Assembly: GCA_012934845.2 (NCBI GenBank)
Contig: WNNJ02003270.1
Location: 1-64,000, forward strand
From: Pomphorhynchus laevis
Taxonomy: Eukaryota; Acanthocephala; Palaeacanthocephala; Echinorhynchida; Pomphorhynchidae
DNA length: 64,000 bases
Direction: 5' to 3'
The notes under the pieces were generated by a model that worked only from the letters and a program-made list of their open reading frames with translations, was not told the DNA's origin and did not search any database. The position numbers and the translations under genes were made by a program. This document shows, piece after piece, positions 48,147-60,816 of the stretch. The first letter of the stretch is position 1, and each line of letters starts with the position of its first letter.

Positions 48147-49205
48147 TCAAGCTACTCGTTCCGTTACCAGTCGCTCCAATATAGCCAACCAATTGTCACG
48201 GTATGTTCGACATCCAACGTTTGTCGTCTGAAATATATTCGGTCGTGCAATTTGATCAAGACTTATTTTGTGAGTCTTTCTAACTCCTTCACTAGGACGT
48301 TTCCATGATAATTTTGGTGGAGCAAGAATCGTTTGTTTATGCAGTTTGTTGTCGTTCATCGTCAATACGTAACCAACATACATCCATCGACGACGTGCAA
48401 TCATATTGTTGATGGTTTCAATCTGTCCACACTTCTTCATGATTTCTGAATTCGACATATGCAACAGCGAGGAGATGTGTGTAATTTTCTTAGGAAAATA
48501 TGATCAGCCGACTCTAGCTTGCGAATCATCACCTTTTTGTTAGGCCAGGTTTCACAGCTGTATAGTAGTACCGGACGCACTATTAATACATATAGTCTTA
48601 TCTTTGTTTTGAGGTTACGTTGCGTCGTTTCCACAATTTCGAAAGTCCGCCAAGCGCTCGATTAGCTCTGACTAGTTTTGAGAGTATATCCTCTTCTGTG
48701 TCAGCGTTGTCCGATATTACACAACCAGATAGGTGAATGAGTGCACACACTCGATCGGTTGATGCTCTATAGTGACAACTTCTTCAGTGGTTCCGATACA
48801 GAGTATCTTACATTTGTTGGGGTTCAAGTAGAGTCCGTACTTCGATGCAGCATCGGATGTTCTAGTAATAATTCATCTTAGGTATACGAAATTTTCAGCA
48901 ATTAGTGCAATGTCGTCTGCGTAAGTTAGGCCACAAATACGCTTCCCATGTGTGCCAATTTATATGCCACCACGAGTATCTATTAGGGCGCTATTTAGTA
49001 TTTTTATCAACAACGATGTTAAACAAAGTTGGAGCTAACACGTTGCCCTGTCTCACCCTTGTCATGACTTGAATTTTCTCACTTTGTTGTCCCCTCACTC
49101 TGATCATACTGTTCGATTGTTCGTAGAGAGCCTTCACGACCGCAGTTATCTTCGCAGAGAACCCACACTCATCTAAGAGAGGCTACATACTTTCTTGTAC
49201 ATACG
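48147..49205 (-). mobile_element. RTE/CR1-like LINE: RT second half and C-terminus, 5'-truncated, broken
   Basis: Minus strand: VKALYEQSNSMIRVRG (about 49120), RVRQGNVLAPTLFNIVVD (about 49060-49005), GLTYADDIALIAENF (48934-48890, intact YADD), SGCVISDNADTEEDI, then VRPVLLYSCETWPNKK (about 48585-48540). The usual end block follows: MIARRRWMYVGYVLTMNDNKL, KRPSEGVRKTHKISL and DNWLAILERLV (48464-48147). Many RTE-like proteins end this way. Its 3' end abuts the LINE-B ORF1 at 48120, so one of the two inserted into or next to the other. Not obviously the same family as the endonuclease half at 6.3-7.7 kb. Confidence 0.8.
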
Positions 49206-49929
49206 CAATCGTCGAAAAAAATAAGCCAGTATGGAATTATTGGAGCTGAATTAAAGAAATGAGGCAATTTTTTATTTACAATAAAAAAATTTATATTTCG
49301 CTGACATCTGTTAGTTCTTTATCAATAATGGATCATTATCAACTATTTAAAATTAAGCAATTAGTGTATAATTGACTTTTTACAACAGTTCATTTTACAT
49401 TTAGCCTATCAGAATGGACTGAATTGTGACGTTGGTGCACTCAGCGATACTACTCCACCTTAAAGAACGTTATGTCAGATCGCTGAGCTTGACTTTACAT
49501 TCTTACGAACGGTTGCAATGGTGTGACCCCTTGACCTGACTTTAGTAAAATATGATTGATTGCGATTCCGACATGATGAAAATCTTAAAATGGATAAAAA
49601 TAGCTGACTTACTAGTATATCGTCTCACTAAATCTAATCTTTCACTAAGACGATTAGGCCAATAGATGAATGAAATAAAGTGTAATGGACAATTAGCCGA
49701 CCTACATATGGCAAACCAAGCAATTAATCAACATTCGAATCGAAAAACACTGAATGTATCAAAACGAAGATATGCTGCATTTTTCGTATTGATATATGCA
49801 ATACCTCAAAATCATTCGAATTGTTCAGCAAATATCAAGTTACTGAAAGTGCAGAATATTTCAGTAGTTGGTTAACTCCATGTTAACAAATGGTGTAAGA
49901 AGATCAAGACGATAAAGTCATTTATGTAC
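49206..49929. other. Unassigned stretch
   Basis: The part 49380-49560 is less AT-rich but shows no ORF. A 69-codon frame at 49666-49875 has no recognisable family. Confidence 0.4.
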
Positions 49930-50210
49930 TAATTAGATCAGCTAACTGAGTCTTTATATTATTTATAAATTAAAAAAAGGCTTAATAAATAATAAATAAT
50001 TGTAAGTAATTAATAATTGATATATAAAATTACATATAACTCATCTTTTTTAAATTTAAAATTGAAATTTAAAATAAAGGCAATTTTTATGACACGACTA
50101 ATAAGAACAGACGACGCATCGGAATGAGGATTAGAGATCGTCAGGAGTAACTGCTGAACGGCCCATATTCGTCGATCCAACATCTGTGGGTCTAAATACT
50201 TTAATAAATT
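49930..50210 (-). mobile_element. Penelope-like terminal fragment
   Basis: Same block order as 38.96-39.25 kb: TCAGCTAACTGAGTCT, a long AT stretch, TTTTTATGACACGACTAATA, AGAGATCGTCAGGAG, then CGGCCC...CCAACAT. No coding part remains. Confidence 0.65.
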
Positions 50211-50443
50211 TAATTAAAAAATTAATTGCTATTAGAATCATGACAACATAAATGCACTCGTTTATGTGAATAATTATAAATAATTATAAATAATTAAGAA
50301 TCCATTTCAAGTCTATTGACTGAAATTATTGAAGCATAAATGTAATCCAGTGTTCTTTAAAGTTAGTTACTTGGATATTTTAATAGAAACATGTATTTTC
50401 GTTATTTAAATAAAAATCTTGATAAATCGCTTCAAATATATAA

Positions 50444-51718
50444 ATCGACGGGCCTTTCCTATTAGATATATTGCTGCTGTTTACAAATGAATGTGCACAA
50501 AATATTGATTTTACAGGCACTGTTTCATATGTGAACTATTTTTATAGAGAAGCTTCTAGTTGCCGAAAACATTCATTTTATTTTTTGTATTTAAAACTTA
50601 AAAATCTAATAAAAACAATATTTCATAAGCAAATCTTATTAACTTTATACAAAAACATTATACAATATCATTGTATCTATGACACAAATACCAGATCGGT
50701 TTGAGACGTTTTAGCAATTTTAAGTTTAATTTAATTTTGTAGTATCAATTTTAATTTAAATTCAAAATAGCTCGAAATTTTTGACTAATAGCCCACAATA
50801 TTTCATCAGTTTTTGATACATAAATTTTAAGAATACCTTAATCAAAATTTTTATTCAAATCGATTAAACATAGAATGTTTTAGAACGGTAATAGTGTGAA
50901 ATATTGTGATTAAAAATAGAAAAATAATTTAAATTACATGATTCAAAAATTAAATTTTTGAGACAAAACTGTAAAATCTTACAATGAGCATTTAAGCGCT
51001 AAAATAATAAACAATGAGCATGTTTCCGCTTCACCCTCTGCTTTTTTTTGTATTTTGTAGAAAAACAAGGAAAAAATAAGACGAAATAGGAAAATGATAC
51101 TGCCAAAGATAAAAGCGTTTGGAGTAAGTGGGAAATGGAAATATATGAGAAGGGACGAATGGGTGCATAGACAGGGGCAAATTGGGTACGTGGTTACGTC
51201 AATATATAAAAGCGGTTGATTAAAAGCATTTGGAGTGAGTGAGAAAGAAAAATAGATGAGGAGCGAATGGTTGCAGAGATATATGGGTCAATTTGGGCAC
51301 AATATGCGTATATATGCCTACTAGAAATGGAGCAAACAAATATGGAACTTGAATCATAATGTTTAATAACTGTGGAGACACGGAGAAGAAAAAGTGTTCA
51401 AAGGGGGATGAAAAGGGACAAAATGGAGCAAAAGAAGGGCAATGGGTTCAACAGGGGGTAAAAGGAGGCAAAATGTTGCCAAGAGGTCTCTATGCCTCTT
51501 TTTTCCTTTTTGTATCAACAGGTAAGATTTTATAAGTTTTGCTTATGAAATATGGTTTTTTAATTTTTAAATAAAAAATTCAAATCAATGTTTTTGGCAA
51601 CTAGAAGCTTCTCTATAAAAATAGTTCACATGTGAAACAGTGCCTGTAAAATCAATATTTTGCACACATGTATTCGTAAACAGCAAAAATACGCCTAATG
51701 GAAAAGGCCCAAATCGAC
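50444..51718. mobile_element. 1.27-kb foldback (long-TIR) element
   Basis: The arms are 50444-50655 and 51515-51718, inverted and about 205 bp long, with moderate divergence. The outer ends read TCGACGGGCCTTTCC and its near-complement. Shared inside: TTTACAAATGAATGTGCACA, CACTGTTTCATATGTGAAC, GAGAAGCTTCTAGTTGCC. The interior (50656-51514) has no transposase-like ORF. It contains an imperfect direct repeat around AAAAGCGTTTGGAGTAAGTG / AAAAGCATTTGGAGTGAGTG (51111 and 51223). Probably a non-autonomous DNA transposon or a foldback element. Confidence 0.75.
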
Positions 51719-52615
51719 AGTCTTTTTCCAAGAAATAAAACAAACAGGTAAAACATTTTAACTAATGGATAAAAAATAATTCGTTTCGTGTTAAAATTAA
51801 ATTTCGATATTTTAATTTTCCGTAGTGTAATTACTTTATATGCAATACATTGTTAGTATTTGATTTATCTGATGTGTTTGGTCTAAACTGATAACATATT
51901 GGTTTATCGCAAAGACCCTTTATCTGATTTCTAAAACAAAAATACCTTATTTTTTTAAAAACGTTATAGATATTAAAAGTATGAAATATTAAAATTAACG
52001 TAGCATTCTTAAATAATAAAATGTTGATTTAACTTTTTAGAAAGTAGTTTTAATTAATAAAAAGTATAGATCCTATTCACTACTTTCGTCATTTAAAGTT
52101 AATATAGTTACCTTCCTCGTTATTAAAAAATAAAAATAGAGAATTTAATTCTTTGAAAATAAGCAAAAATTTGTTCAGGAATTTCGGCTGAATCTTCAAT
52201 CATCATTATGAATTTATTTAACAGAAATTTATTTAATTCATTATGATGAACAAATATACAAATATACATTGGATTACATTTTGTAATTTTTGTATTAATA
52301 AGGATAGTATTAGTACAAATAAATAGTATCCTTTAATTATATACTTTTAATATTATAATATTAATTAATAATATCCTTTTTCAATAACTCGTTGTGTTCT
52401 AGCTGTAATTAGCTAATGGTATGTTAATTAATAACATATTAATTATGTTATCTCCTGTTAATTTTTATATTTTTGTAATAAATGGCGTTTAATTACCGGC
52501 TGTATGATATTTAAGCTCCACTTTATATTAGAAAAAATATTGAAAATAAGTCGTTTATTTCTATGCCTGCATACTATGAGCATACTATGAAGCGAGAAGA
52601 TTTTATTCTTTCTAA
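51719..52615. other. AT-rich, nothing recognised
   Basis: No coding or structural signal beyond A/T runs. Confidence 0.5.
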
Positions 52616-52619
52616 TTTA

Positions 52620-52745
52620 ATTTTAATTTACATATTGTGTAAAATACGTATACTCAGTTATCTGATCTGACTTGTTTTACTGACAAGTTATTATTGACCG
52701 GTGGACCTTGTTTTCTCGGTAATATAACCTCTGTCAGAAATACTG
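52620..52745 (+). mobile_element. Penelope-like terminal fragment
   Basis: AAAATACGTATACTCAGTTATCTGATCTGACTTGTT..TTATTGACCGGTGGACCTTGTTTTC matches 53.61-53.70 kb and, in reverse, the edge near 13.80 kb. Confidence 0.65.
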
Positions 52746-52854
52746 AAACTGTATTCTTGTTATGACGTTATTATTTTTCTGTTAATTTTCATGCTTTGAC
52801 TTTTTTATAAAACGCTTTTTCCTGAATAAGAAAAGAAATATTTTAATAGAGATC

Positions 52855-53290
52855 AATGGAGTTTATTCCGGGTTTGCAATCCTGCATTCTCTCTTCGATA
52901 CATACTGCGTTGCCTCGTTAAACAGTCACACTTAGTCTTTGGAATAGAAAGGACACTGATCGTCGATCGCTGGTATTCCTGTTCAATCGTCTGCCAAGTT
53001 CATCCAGAAATTTGGTGGTGTACGGGCCGATTGCACCTAAGGACTCTATTGCCAATAATTCGAAACATAAGTCCTTTTGCCGATAAATACATTTCCTTCG
53101 CTTTTAAACTTCAGCTGAGGATGCCGTAGTGCCTGCGCTGTGTGTGACAATATGTTGGTAATTCTTTACCAAGGTATTCACACATGTAGTATCCCGTACT
53201 TGTCACTTGCCTCCAGATAAGGGAACCAACGTGCACCCTTCCAAACGCTTTCCATAATTTCGACAAATACCGCTCGGTTCCAACTGACTT
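52855..53290 (-). mobile_element. LINE C-terminal fragment of the Cys-rich / restriction-like-endonuclease type
   Basis: Minus strand. Key block: ESLGAIGPYTTKFLDELGRRL (about 53050-52990), followed by SVSFLFQRLSV and RGNAVCIEER (about 52960-52890). This looks like the last domain of RT proteins in which 'E-LG....A..F..E-GRR' and 'FLFQRLS...QRGNA' are conserved. I read it as the same superfamily as 1-1545 and 15891-16478. It is 5'-truncated and frame-broken. Confidence 0.55.
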
Positions 53291-54060
53291 GGGAAAAAAG
53301 TTAAATGTAAATAAATGAAAACTGAATTTATTGATGAATAGGAGCTAAAACCTGATAACATAGCAGTTCATCCTGATTACCTATAATCCTTATTCTGATA
53401 CATATTTTGTTATCTCTTAGTCAATTCATAAAAATTGATTTTTATTTTTAATTTCAGTTTATAATTTATCGTCTGATATGTATTAGTCAAATTATAATAA
53501 TAGATTTTTATTTTTAATTTCAATTTTAAATTTTAACTTGATATAAATATAAATTGTATAAAATCTTATATAATTACTTATTATTCATCTGCATTTCTAT
53601 TTATTTTCGTATAAAATACGTAGACTAAGTTATCTGATCTTATTTGTTCTACCGACAAGTTATTATTGACCTGTGGACTTTGTTTTCCCGGTAATTTTCA
53701 AGCAAAATTGATATTACTATTTTCAAAATTAATTTTAAAACACGGAGAAATTTGAATTACAATGTGCTTACACTTTAAAATGTGAACTGCTTCAATTGAT
53801 CACTTTTAAAATACGAGGTAGTGATCAATAGCCAGGTCGCGTAGCACGTGCAGTAAATGTGGTAGATCTTTATAAATCTTGATCAAGCTAGCAACCGCCT
53901 TAAAGATGGTAGCCCCCTGTCAGATGCTGCTGAATTGTCTTTTGTAAGTTTAGTCTAAGTCTACTAAACTAGGTGGTGGCACAGAAAAAGTTACGTTAAA
54001 AATTATGATTTAACAGAAGTTATATGTACTCAACAATATTGGAAAAATACGTAAGTACTA

Positions 54061-54297
54061 ATGATTTCAATTTTAGATCTTTTAAATGTAACAGAAAAAT
54101 GTATAGTTTGTGATGTTATAAATAATAATAATTGTATCGTAAGTAATACGACAAACAAATGTTTTTCATTAAATATTAATAATAATTGTAACTGCAATAC
54201 CGCAGGTGTAGTGTATCTAATACAATGCACATGTGGATTGCAATATATAGGAAAAACATATCAAATGTTAAAAACTAGGTTTAGGCAACACATATAA
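54061..54297 (+). pseudogene. GIY-YIG endonuclease piece of a Penelope-like element
   Basis: A 78-codon frame with a Cys pair (EKCIVCD), NCNCNTAGVVYLIQCTCGLQ then YIGKTYQMLKTRFRQHI: V-V-Y...Y-I-G with the CxC insertion typical of Penelope-like endonucleases and the conserved Arg of LKTRFRQH. The C-terminal half with the catalytic Glu is missing. Confidence 0.75.
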
Positions 54298-54659
54298 TAT
54301 ACAGCATAATAGTCAATATTAATCTCATCATATTAATTAATCTCATCATATGATGAGTCGCTGCTGCCTATACATTCAGTTTTGACGTTCGATTGTTGTT
54401 TCTCCTTGAACCATTATTATTCTGTCAGGACTTTAACCAGAACACGTCCCAAGTCTTTATCGTTACTGACTTCGATTACTTTCACACAACTCAGTTTGTT
54501 TTTAACGTTCGTCTTATGATTAGTGATTGTCGTTTGTTCTAAAAAATGTATACATTATAAATTTAGAAATGTTTATCATTAAATGATTTATTAGTCATTT
54601 CAAAAAAATTCTGCATTGATCAATTTTAATAAATTAATAAATAAAGATTTAATAAAGAT

Positions 54660-55320
54660 ATGTATACACAACTTACTAAATTAAATCATAACTATATAAT
54701 AACAACTACTGATAAAGCTTGTAATAACTTTGTCATCATATGCAAAAAGCTTTATTATGATATACTAATGAAAGAAGTTAATTCTAATGATTTAAATGTA
54801 AATCCAGCATATGAATGTAGTGAGTTGAGTTTAGAAACAATTATTACAAGTCACTGTTCTATAATGGATAAAAAGGGTATAAAGGTTGAATTAGATATAT
54901 AGCTATACCTGATTATATTGGAATCCAAAATTACATAGAAATCCAATAAAACCTAGGTTCATATGTAGTGCGTTTTAATGTGCATTTAAAAGCTTTATTA
55001 TGATATACTGATGAAAGAGGTTAATTCTAATGATATAAATTAAGCGAAAATGATAACAAGTCACTGTTCTATAATGGATAAAAGGGCATAAAGGTTGAAT
55101 CAGATAATAAAACCATACCTATATTATATTGGAATCCAAAATTACAAAATTCCAATAAAATCTAGGTGTGTTTTTAAATGTACATTAAAACCTCTCTGTA
55201 TACATGAATAAAACACTAAAAGTAATTAAATACATGTTAAAATACAATAACGCTTTCTTTTATAGCTTTTATAAAATAAAATTAAACAGAGAATCGTAAA
55301 ATATATAAATCAACAAACTA
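54660..55320 (+). pseudogene. Penelope-like RT N-terminal region, partly duplicated
   Basis: The open part (54660-54902) reads YIITTTDKACNNFVIICKK, the Penelope-type start block in which TDKASNNFAFICKK-like sequence is conserved. Beyond the stop, decayed IPKLHKNP-type and KPLCIHMNKTLKVIKYML sequence follows to about 55290. A repeat unit of about 240 bp (54745 and 54985) doubles the part after the start block. Confidence 0.65.
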
Positions 55321-55850
55321 TTATTAACATCATTTTTAATTCTTAAGCGTAAATGCTTGCTTATTCATTGTTCTATGGATAATAAACAATATGTTTTGTA
55401 TTAGAATAAGATTCTCTAGATAATCAAATTTAATCAGAGGAAATACGTCATTAACATGTATTTGGACCGCTGCTATGTTGGGTCGTGAATAAGGGCTGAT
55501 GCCTGATAGCATAGCAATTCCTTCTGAACTTTTATTGGGATAGACTGCTAAAAGATAAACTCATTTACTTTGATCGGAGCTTTATTCGTATCTTTATTCG
55601 GAAACACCTTATATTATTTACTAGTCAATTCATTAAAATTGAGTGTTTCTTTAAATTTTAATTTTAAATAAAATTAAAATAAAAAATAATGATATAAATA
55701 TAAATTGTATAAAATCTAATATTATAGATTAATATAAGTAATTAATTATATTAATTATAATAAGATTATAATCTTATAAATTAAGCTTATAAATTAAGAT
55801 TAATTTATATTAATCTTATATTATTTATTATTTTTTATCTATTTTTATTT

Positions 55851-58229
55851 ATATCTTTATTTTAAAGAAATTTCATTTTATTAAATTATTTTGGCAATGA
55901 AGTTATTTGATTTTAAATTTGTGATTTAAAATAAAAAAAGCATTTTTGGTTGCATTGATTGCATTGTTATTAAAATCGAGAAATATGATTGTTTTTCTAT
56001 ATAATAAATTGTATAAGTTTAATTAATAATAAATTAAAAAAATTTATATATTAATATATTATTTAATAATACGTTACACATAATTTAACAAAAAATCAAT
56101 ATTCGTTTTTTTTATTGACCTTAGCGAGTAATTTGTTGAAACATTCTGCTGTTCCTTTGCGAATTCAAAGTATATGTAAAAGTACCTTTATAAAAACGCT
56201 TATTTAGAAAATATAATTTCGATTAATATAAAAATAATTCATTTTAGGAAAAATATGTGATTAATTATCATCATTTTGTCTACAAATATTATTAAAATTT
56301 ATATAAATTCGTGTTGTTAAAATTATTTAAACATAATGATAATGGGATAAGTTTATTGGTCCTAATATAAATGTACATATTGCTTAAATGTTATCGTTCG
56401 AATTACAATTAATTGATATTTATGGAATCAATGATTTTGGATGATTTAATGATTTAAATATTTGAAATGCTAATATTTTTACAAAGGTATGCGAAATTGT
56501 ACGTTGTATGCGCTACAATAATATTAATTGATATTTACGGAATCAATGATTTTGGATGATTTAATGATTTAAATATTAGAAATGCTAGTATTTGCACAAA
56601 GGTATGCGAAATTGTACGTTGTATGCGCTGATGTTGCTTAGTTCTATTGAAAAACGTTTATCGTCAATCGGCTTCTATTTAAAAGGAAATTAAGCCGTAA
56701 GATATTTGTTTTATAATCGAATGCATCGTAAACATTCGCAATTGAAATGTAAAAGCAGCTAATCATAGATGTAATTATTTGCTGATTCTTTACTCCAGGT
56801 CGCGAGAAGAAATATTACAAATTATTGTAAAATGGTATTTGGAAAATGTCGTTATTTTACAGCCTCGTAGTATTTATTAATTTTAAGACATTGGATGTAC
56901 ATTATCACATTGAATGCAATATTTAATATTTTCGTCTTTTAATTATTTTAAATTATGATATAAAATATTACAATCATAATATTAAATATAATATTAATTT
57001 GTTTTTGAAAATATTTCAGATATTTTAAATTACAACTTCACGGCAGTGTTGTATTTTTTGAGGTTTCATCCATTTCTCTTCGTGCCATTGTGCTAAATAT
57101 AATATTATAATATACTAAATAATTTATTATAAGTATATTATAATTATATAATTCTAATCTATAAATTACAAAAATTATAATTATATAATTATAAATTATG
57201 ATTTGAAATATACAGCCTAAATTTCGATACCTTCATTATATAATTATCAGTCAGTTTCATTATATAATTATTTGATACAGTAGTTACAGGATAATAATGG
57301 CCTATATTATGTAGTATGCTTATTGTTAGATGATTATAAATCTAACTAAATTTCACTATTTAGTCAAATAAATATTTATTTGAATATTATCTTAATATTA
57401 AGATAATAATAAAATCATAATATTTTAATTTTATCTTAATAAACATACAGAAATATTTAACCATTTCGACTGATTATCTCGATCAGGTTTCAAGAAATTT
57501 AAAGTTTTTGCTAAAATAATTCCTATTAAATAAAATAATTTCTATTAAAATAATGTGTATTAAATTATTTACATTTAATAAATTTTTATTCATAATATTT
57601 AATAATATTAAATAATTATTAAATATTGTTTTTTAAAATTAAAATCGTTACTTTTTAATTATTTAGGTGTAAGCTATGGGATTAAATATTTTAGGCCTTA
57701 CATTCTATCTTAGTAAGCAACTTGTAAAAAGTAAATTTGTAAATAATGTTCTATAATTACGGTTTTATTTGTATGGAGTTCAATCTTGAATATTTGCAGA
57801 TAATACACTATTGACTACGCTTTTGACTGTTTTCTCTACATTGAGCACTTTTTAACTGCATTATAGATACTGTTTACCACATTCCCAGGATTCGTATATT
57901 CTGTATATTCCTACACTAAGCGACAATTCAACAAGAATACAATGAATATATCTACATAAATATATGTATGTAAATTATTTTGTAGCAGACATTGTTTCTA
58001 AAAAGTAGCGTATCAATTAAGATAACAATTCGTTATTTTGTGTTTTGTTTTAGTATCACAAATCGCATAACATAATCATGTTTCATTTCAAAATTTAGAA
58101 TTCCAGAATTCTAAAGATGAGGTAAAAAGATATAACTATAAAGATGAGATAATATTAAAGAATTTGATTAGAAATGGATTAAAAGTAGTACAAATATTTG
58201 TCTAAATTAGCTAAAATCTTCTTATTTTT
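55851..58229. other. Long very AT-rich stretch
   Basis: Apart from the 115-bp tandem duplication at 56409-56629, I see no gene, RNA or mobile element. Confidence 0.55.
56409..56629. repeat. Two-copy tandem duplication, 115 bp period
   Basis: TTAATTGATATTTATGGAATC...GTTGTATGCGCT and the second unit from 56524 differ at a handful of positions. Non-coding. Confidence 0.88.
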
Positions 58230-58470
58230 TTCAGCATTTGTTCCGCTTAGTTACGGGTCCGCTTTTTCCACTGTCATACCGATGGGCCTTATTGACGGTT
58301 AACATTCGTTTGCGCGAAGAACGCGGCCGTACCATTGTAATCGCATTTCGCAAAGTTCATTTAGACACCATTTCATACTGTTGATGTGACGAATTTGTTT
58401 TACGACTGGCATGGCACGAAGTCTATCGTCAGCAATCCTCCTTTCTCACCACGAGCTTGGGATCGACTAG
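58230..58470 (-). mobile_element. RTE-like LINE C-terminal scrap
   Basis: Minus strand, in two frames: VDPKLVVRKED (about 58465) and LRLQWYGRVLRANE-like coding near 58340-58300, as in the 'RLRWYGHVLR' end of RTE-like proteins. Short and broken. Confidence 0.5.
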
Positions 58471-58680
58471 TGCAGAGTTAAATTAGTCAAAAATCTATTA
58501 TTTTTTAATTAATGTTCATATTATCTTATAAAAAGTTAAAATTAACTATACAAATAATGTAATTAGTAAAATTACATCAATCAGGTGACTTAACTTAGGC
58601 TAATTTTGTACTATAAATAAATTTATTAAAATATCTTAATTTTTAAAAAATATAACCCAATATTTTTATGACTCGATTAA

Positions 58681-59968
58681 TATATAATTGATAAAGGGAA
58701 ATGAAATGGTGAGATACAACGAAAATTATTTTACTCATTGAATCCATTATAAACCAAAGATTGGTCATTGTTCAAAAGAATTTCCAACTACGTAGAGCAA
58801 TTTTTAATTTATATTTAAAAATAGAAAATTTTTAAACTATTAGGAATTTATATTATTTATAATTGATATGGTTTCGTTAATTTCTAAATTTTGATTTATT
58901 ATATATGACACTTTTAAATATTAAATTAATTTAAATAAAAATAATTTCAATTTATAAACAATTACTTTATTTTACCTTCAGAAAATTAGGTTTTTAATTT
59001 TATCCATTTAAGCTTTTAGTTGTCTAAGACTAAAACTATTATTTTACATAAAGAATCAGACCCTGTATTTTTGCAAGCATTTTAAAATATTTATAAATAA
59101 ATAAGCGTTTTGGTTTAATTTTGTATATCATTTACTAATAAATCCCATCAATAAATCCCATATTAATAAATATTAATAAAAAGGGATTTTATTTATAAAT
59201 TCATTTTTGTCAAAAGGTACTTATTTTTGTATAATTTTTTATACTTTTTTATAAAGATAAAATCAGTGATACATATCCCATATACGTATCAAAATCTATT
59301 TTAAAAAGCATTTATTCGCACAAAATTATGGAATAAATTTGTGTTAGTAAAATTTGTAAAAGTCATATTGGAAAGTGAAATTTTAATATGATTTGAGTGG
59401 ATTTAGTATAAACAATTATACAAAAATAAGTACCTTTTGACAAAAATGAATTTATAAATAAAATCCCTTTTTATTAATATTTATTAATATGGGATTTATT
59501 GATGGGATTTATTAGTAAATGATATACAGAATTAAACCAAAACGCTTATTTATTTATAAATATTTTAAAATGCTTGCAAAAATACAGGGTCTGATTCTTT
59601 ATGTAAAATAATAGTTTTAGTCTTAGACAACTAAAAGCTTAAATGGATAAAATTAAAAACCTAATTTTCTGAAGGTAAAATAAAGTAATTGTTTATAAAT
59701 TGAAATTATTTTTATTTAAATTAATTTAATATTTAAAAGTGTCATATATAATAAATCAAAATTTAGAAATTAACGAAACCATATCAATTATAAATAATAT
59801 AAATTCCTAATAGTTTAAAAATTTTCTATTTTTAAATATAAATTAAAAATTGCTCTACGTAGTTGGAAATTCTTTTGAACAATGACCAATCTTTGGTTTA
59901 TAATGGATTCAATGAGTAAAATAATTTTCGTTGTATCTCACCATTTCATTTCCCTTTATCAATTATCT
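58681..59968. repeat. 1.29-kb near-perfect palindrome (two arms of about 570 bp)
   Basis: Left arm about 58681-59251 and right arm about 59404-59968 are reverse complements. In the parts compared I saw single-base differences only (for example TTTTGTATATC versus TTCTGTATATC). The loop is about 150 bp. It starts ATAATTGATAAAGGGAAATG and ends with the complement. No ORF of note is inside. It ends about 0.85 kb upstream of the kinesin-13 gene. Confidence 0.93.
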
Positions 59969-60816
59969 AATTGATAATGATAATGATAAATAATGATTCA
60001 ATTATTTCATATTTCAAATTTTCTTTGGAAATAATTTATTTCATATCTCAATGTGTTCTGTTCAACTTTTTATAATTAAACAACACCAGTTACGGAAGTA
60101 GATGCTTGCAAAGTGTGATTATCTGCAACGATTGCAATCTGTCATGTCTTATATCAATTTTATTTGATTAATCAAATTCATTGTAATTATTTTATAAAGT
60201 TATTAATTAGTATTACAATATAAGTATATATTTTTTAAATAATAATAATGTTTTTAATATTTTATCAATATTAACTTTAAATTCGTATCAATATTTCAAA
60301 TAATTAATTACGTAATTTGATATTTACAGATCAAAATAATTAATTTTTATAAAAATAAATTAAAAACTTTTTTCTTTATTTAGATAAAAAAGCAGATTAA
60401 TATCTGTTTTCTTTTTCATTAGATGAATTTAATATTTTTTCTATTTAGCAATTTAAATGCTTAATAAGATATTTTCTAATATTTTTATTAATTTTATTTT
60501 TTGTATTTTGAATGAAACTATCAGTTTATCTCACACGTGTGAATTAATTTAATTTTTGTACTTTAATCAAACTATAAGTTTTATTGAAAACTGGCACCAG
60601 TGATGAGATACAAAAACAATAATGTTATAATAATGTTACTTTTTCTAAAGTTCTTATATATAGCAAAATAAATCGTATTAAAATTATACAAAATTTAATT
60701 GCTTTGCTATTTGAACCACAAAATCACCACAAGAATAATTTCTATAATAGATTTTGTCAATTTAGACTAATTTAACGAATATACAGCTCCATAAACGCCA
60801 GACATCAAAATAATCG
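59969..60816 (+). promoter_or_regulatory. Upstream region of the kinesin-13 gene
   Basis: AT-rich. A TATA-like string TTATATATAG lies at 60655-60664, about 155 bp before the ATG, and an in-frame TAA stands two codons upstream (60811-60813). No other element can be supported. Confidence 0.3.

Larger units (their letters stand above)
53330..55850 (+). mobile_element. Penelope-like elements in partial tandem, broken
   Basis: Plus strand. Order: terminal repeat (53330-53700), endonuclease end of one copy (54061-54297), RT N-terminal part of the next (54657-55320), terminal repeat again (55370-55850). This endonuclease, terminal region, RT order is what partial tandem copies give. The RT N-terminal stretch is itself partly repeated, with GCTTTATTATGATATACT at 54750 and 54990. 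The catalytic RT core is missing. Confidence 0.7.
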
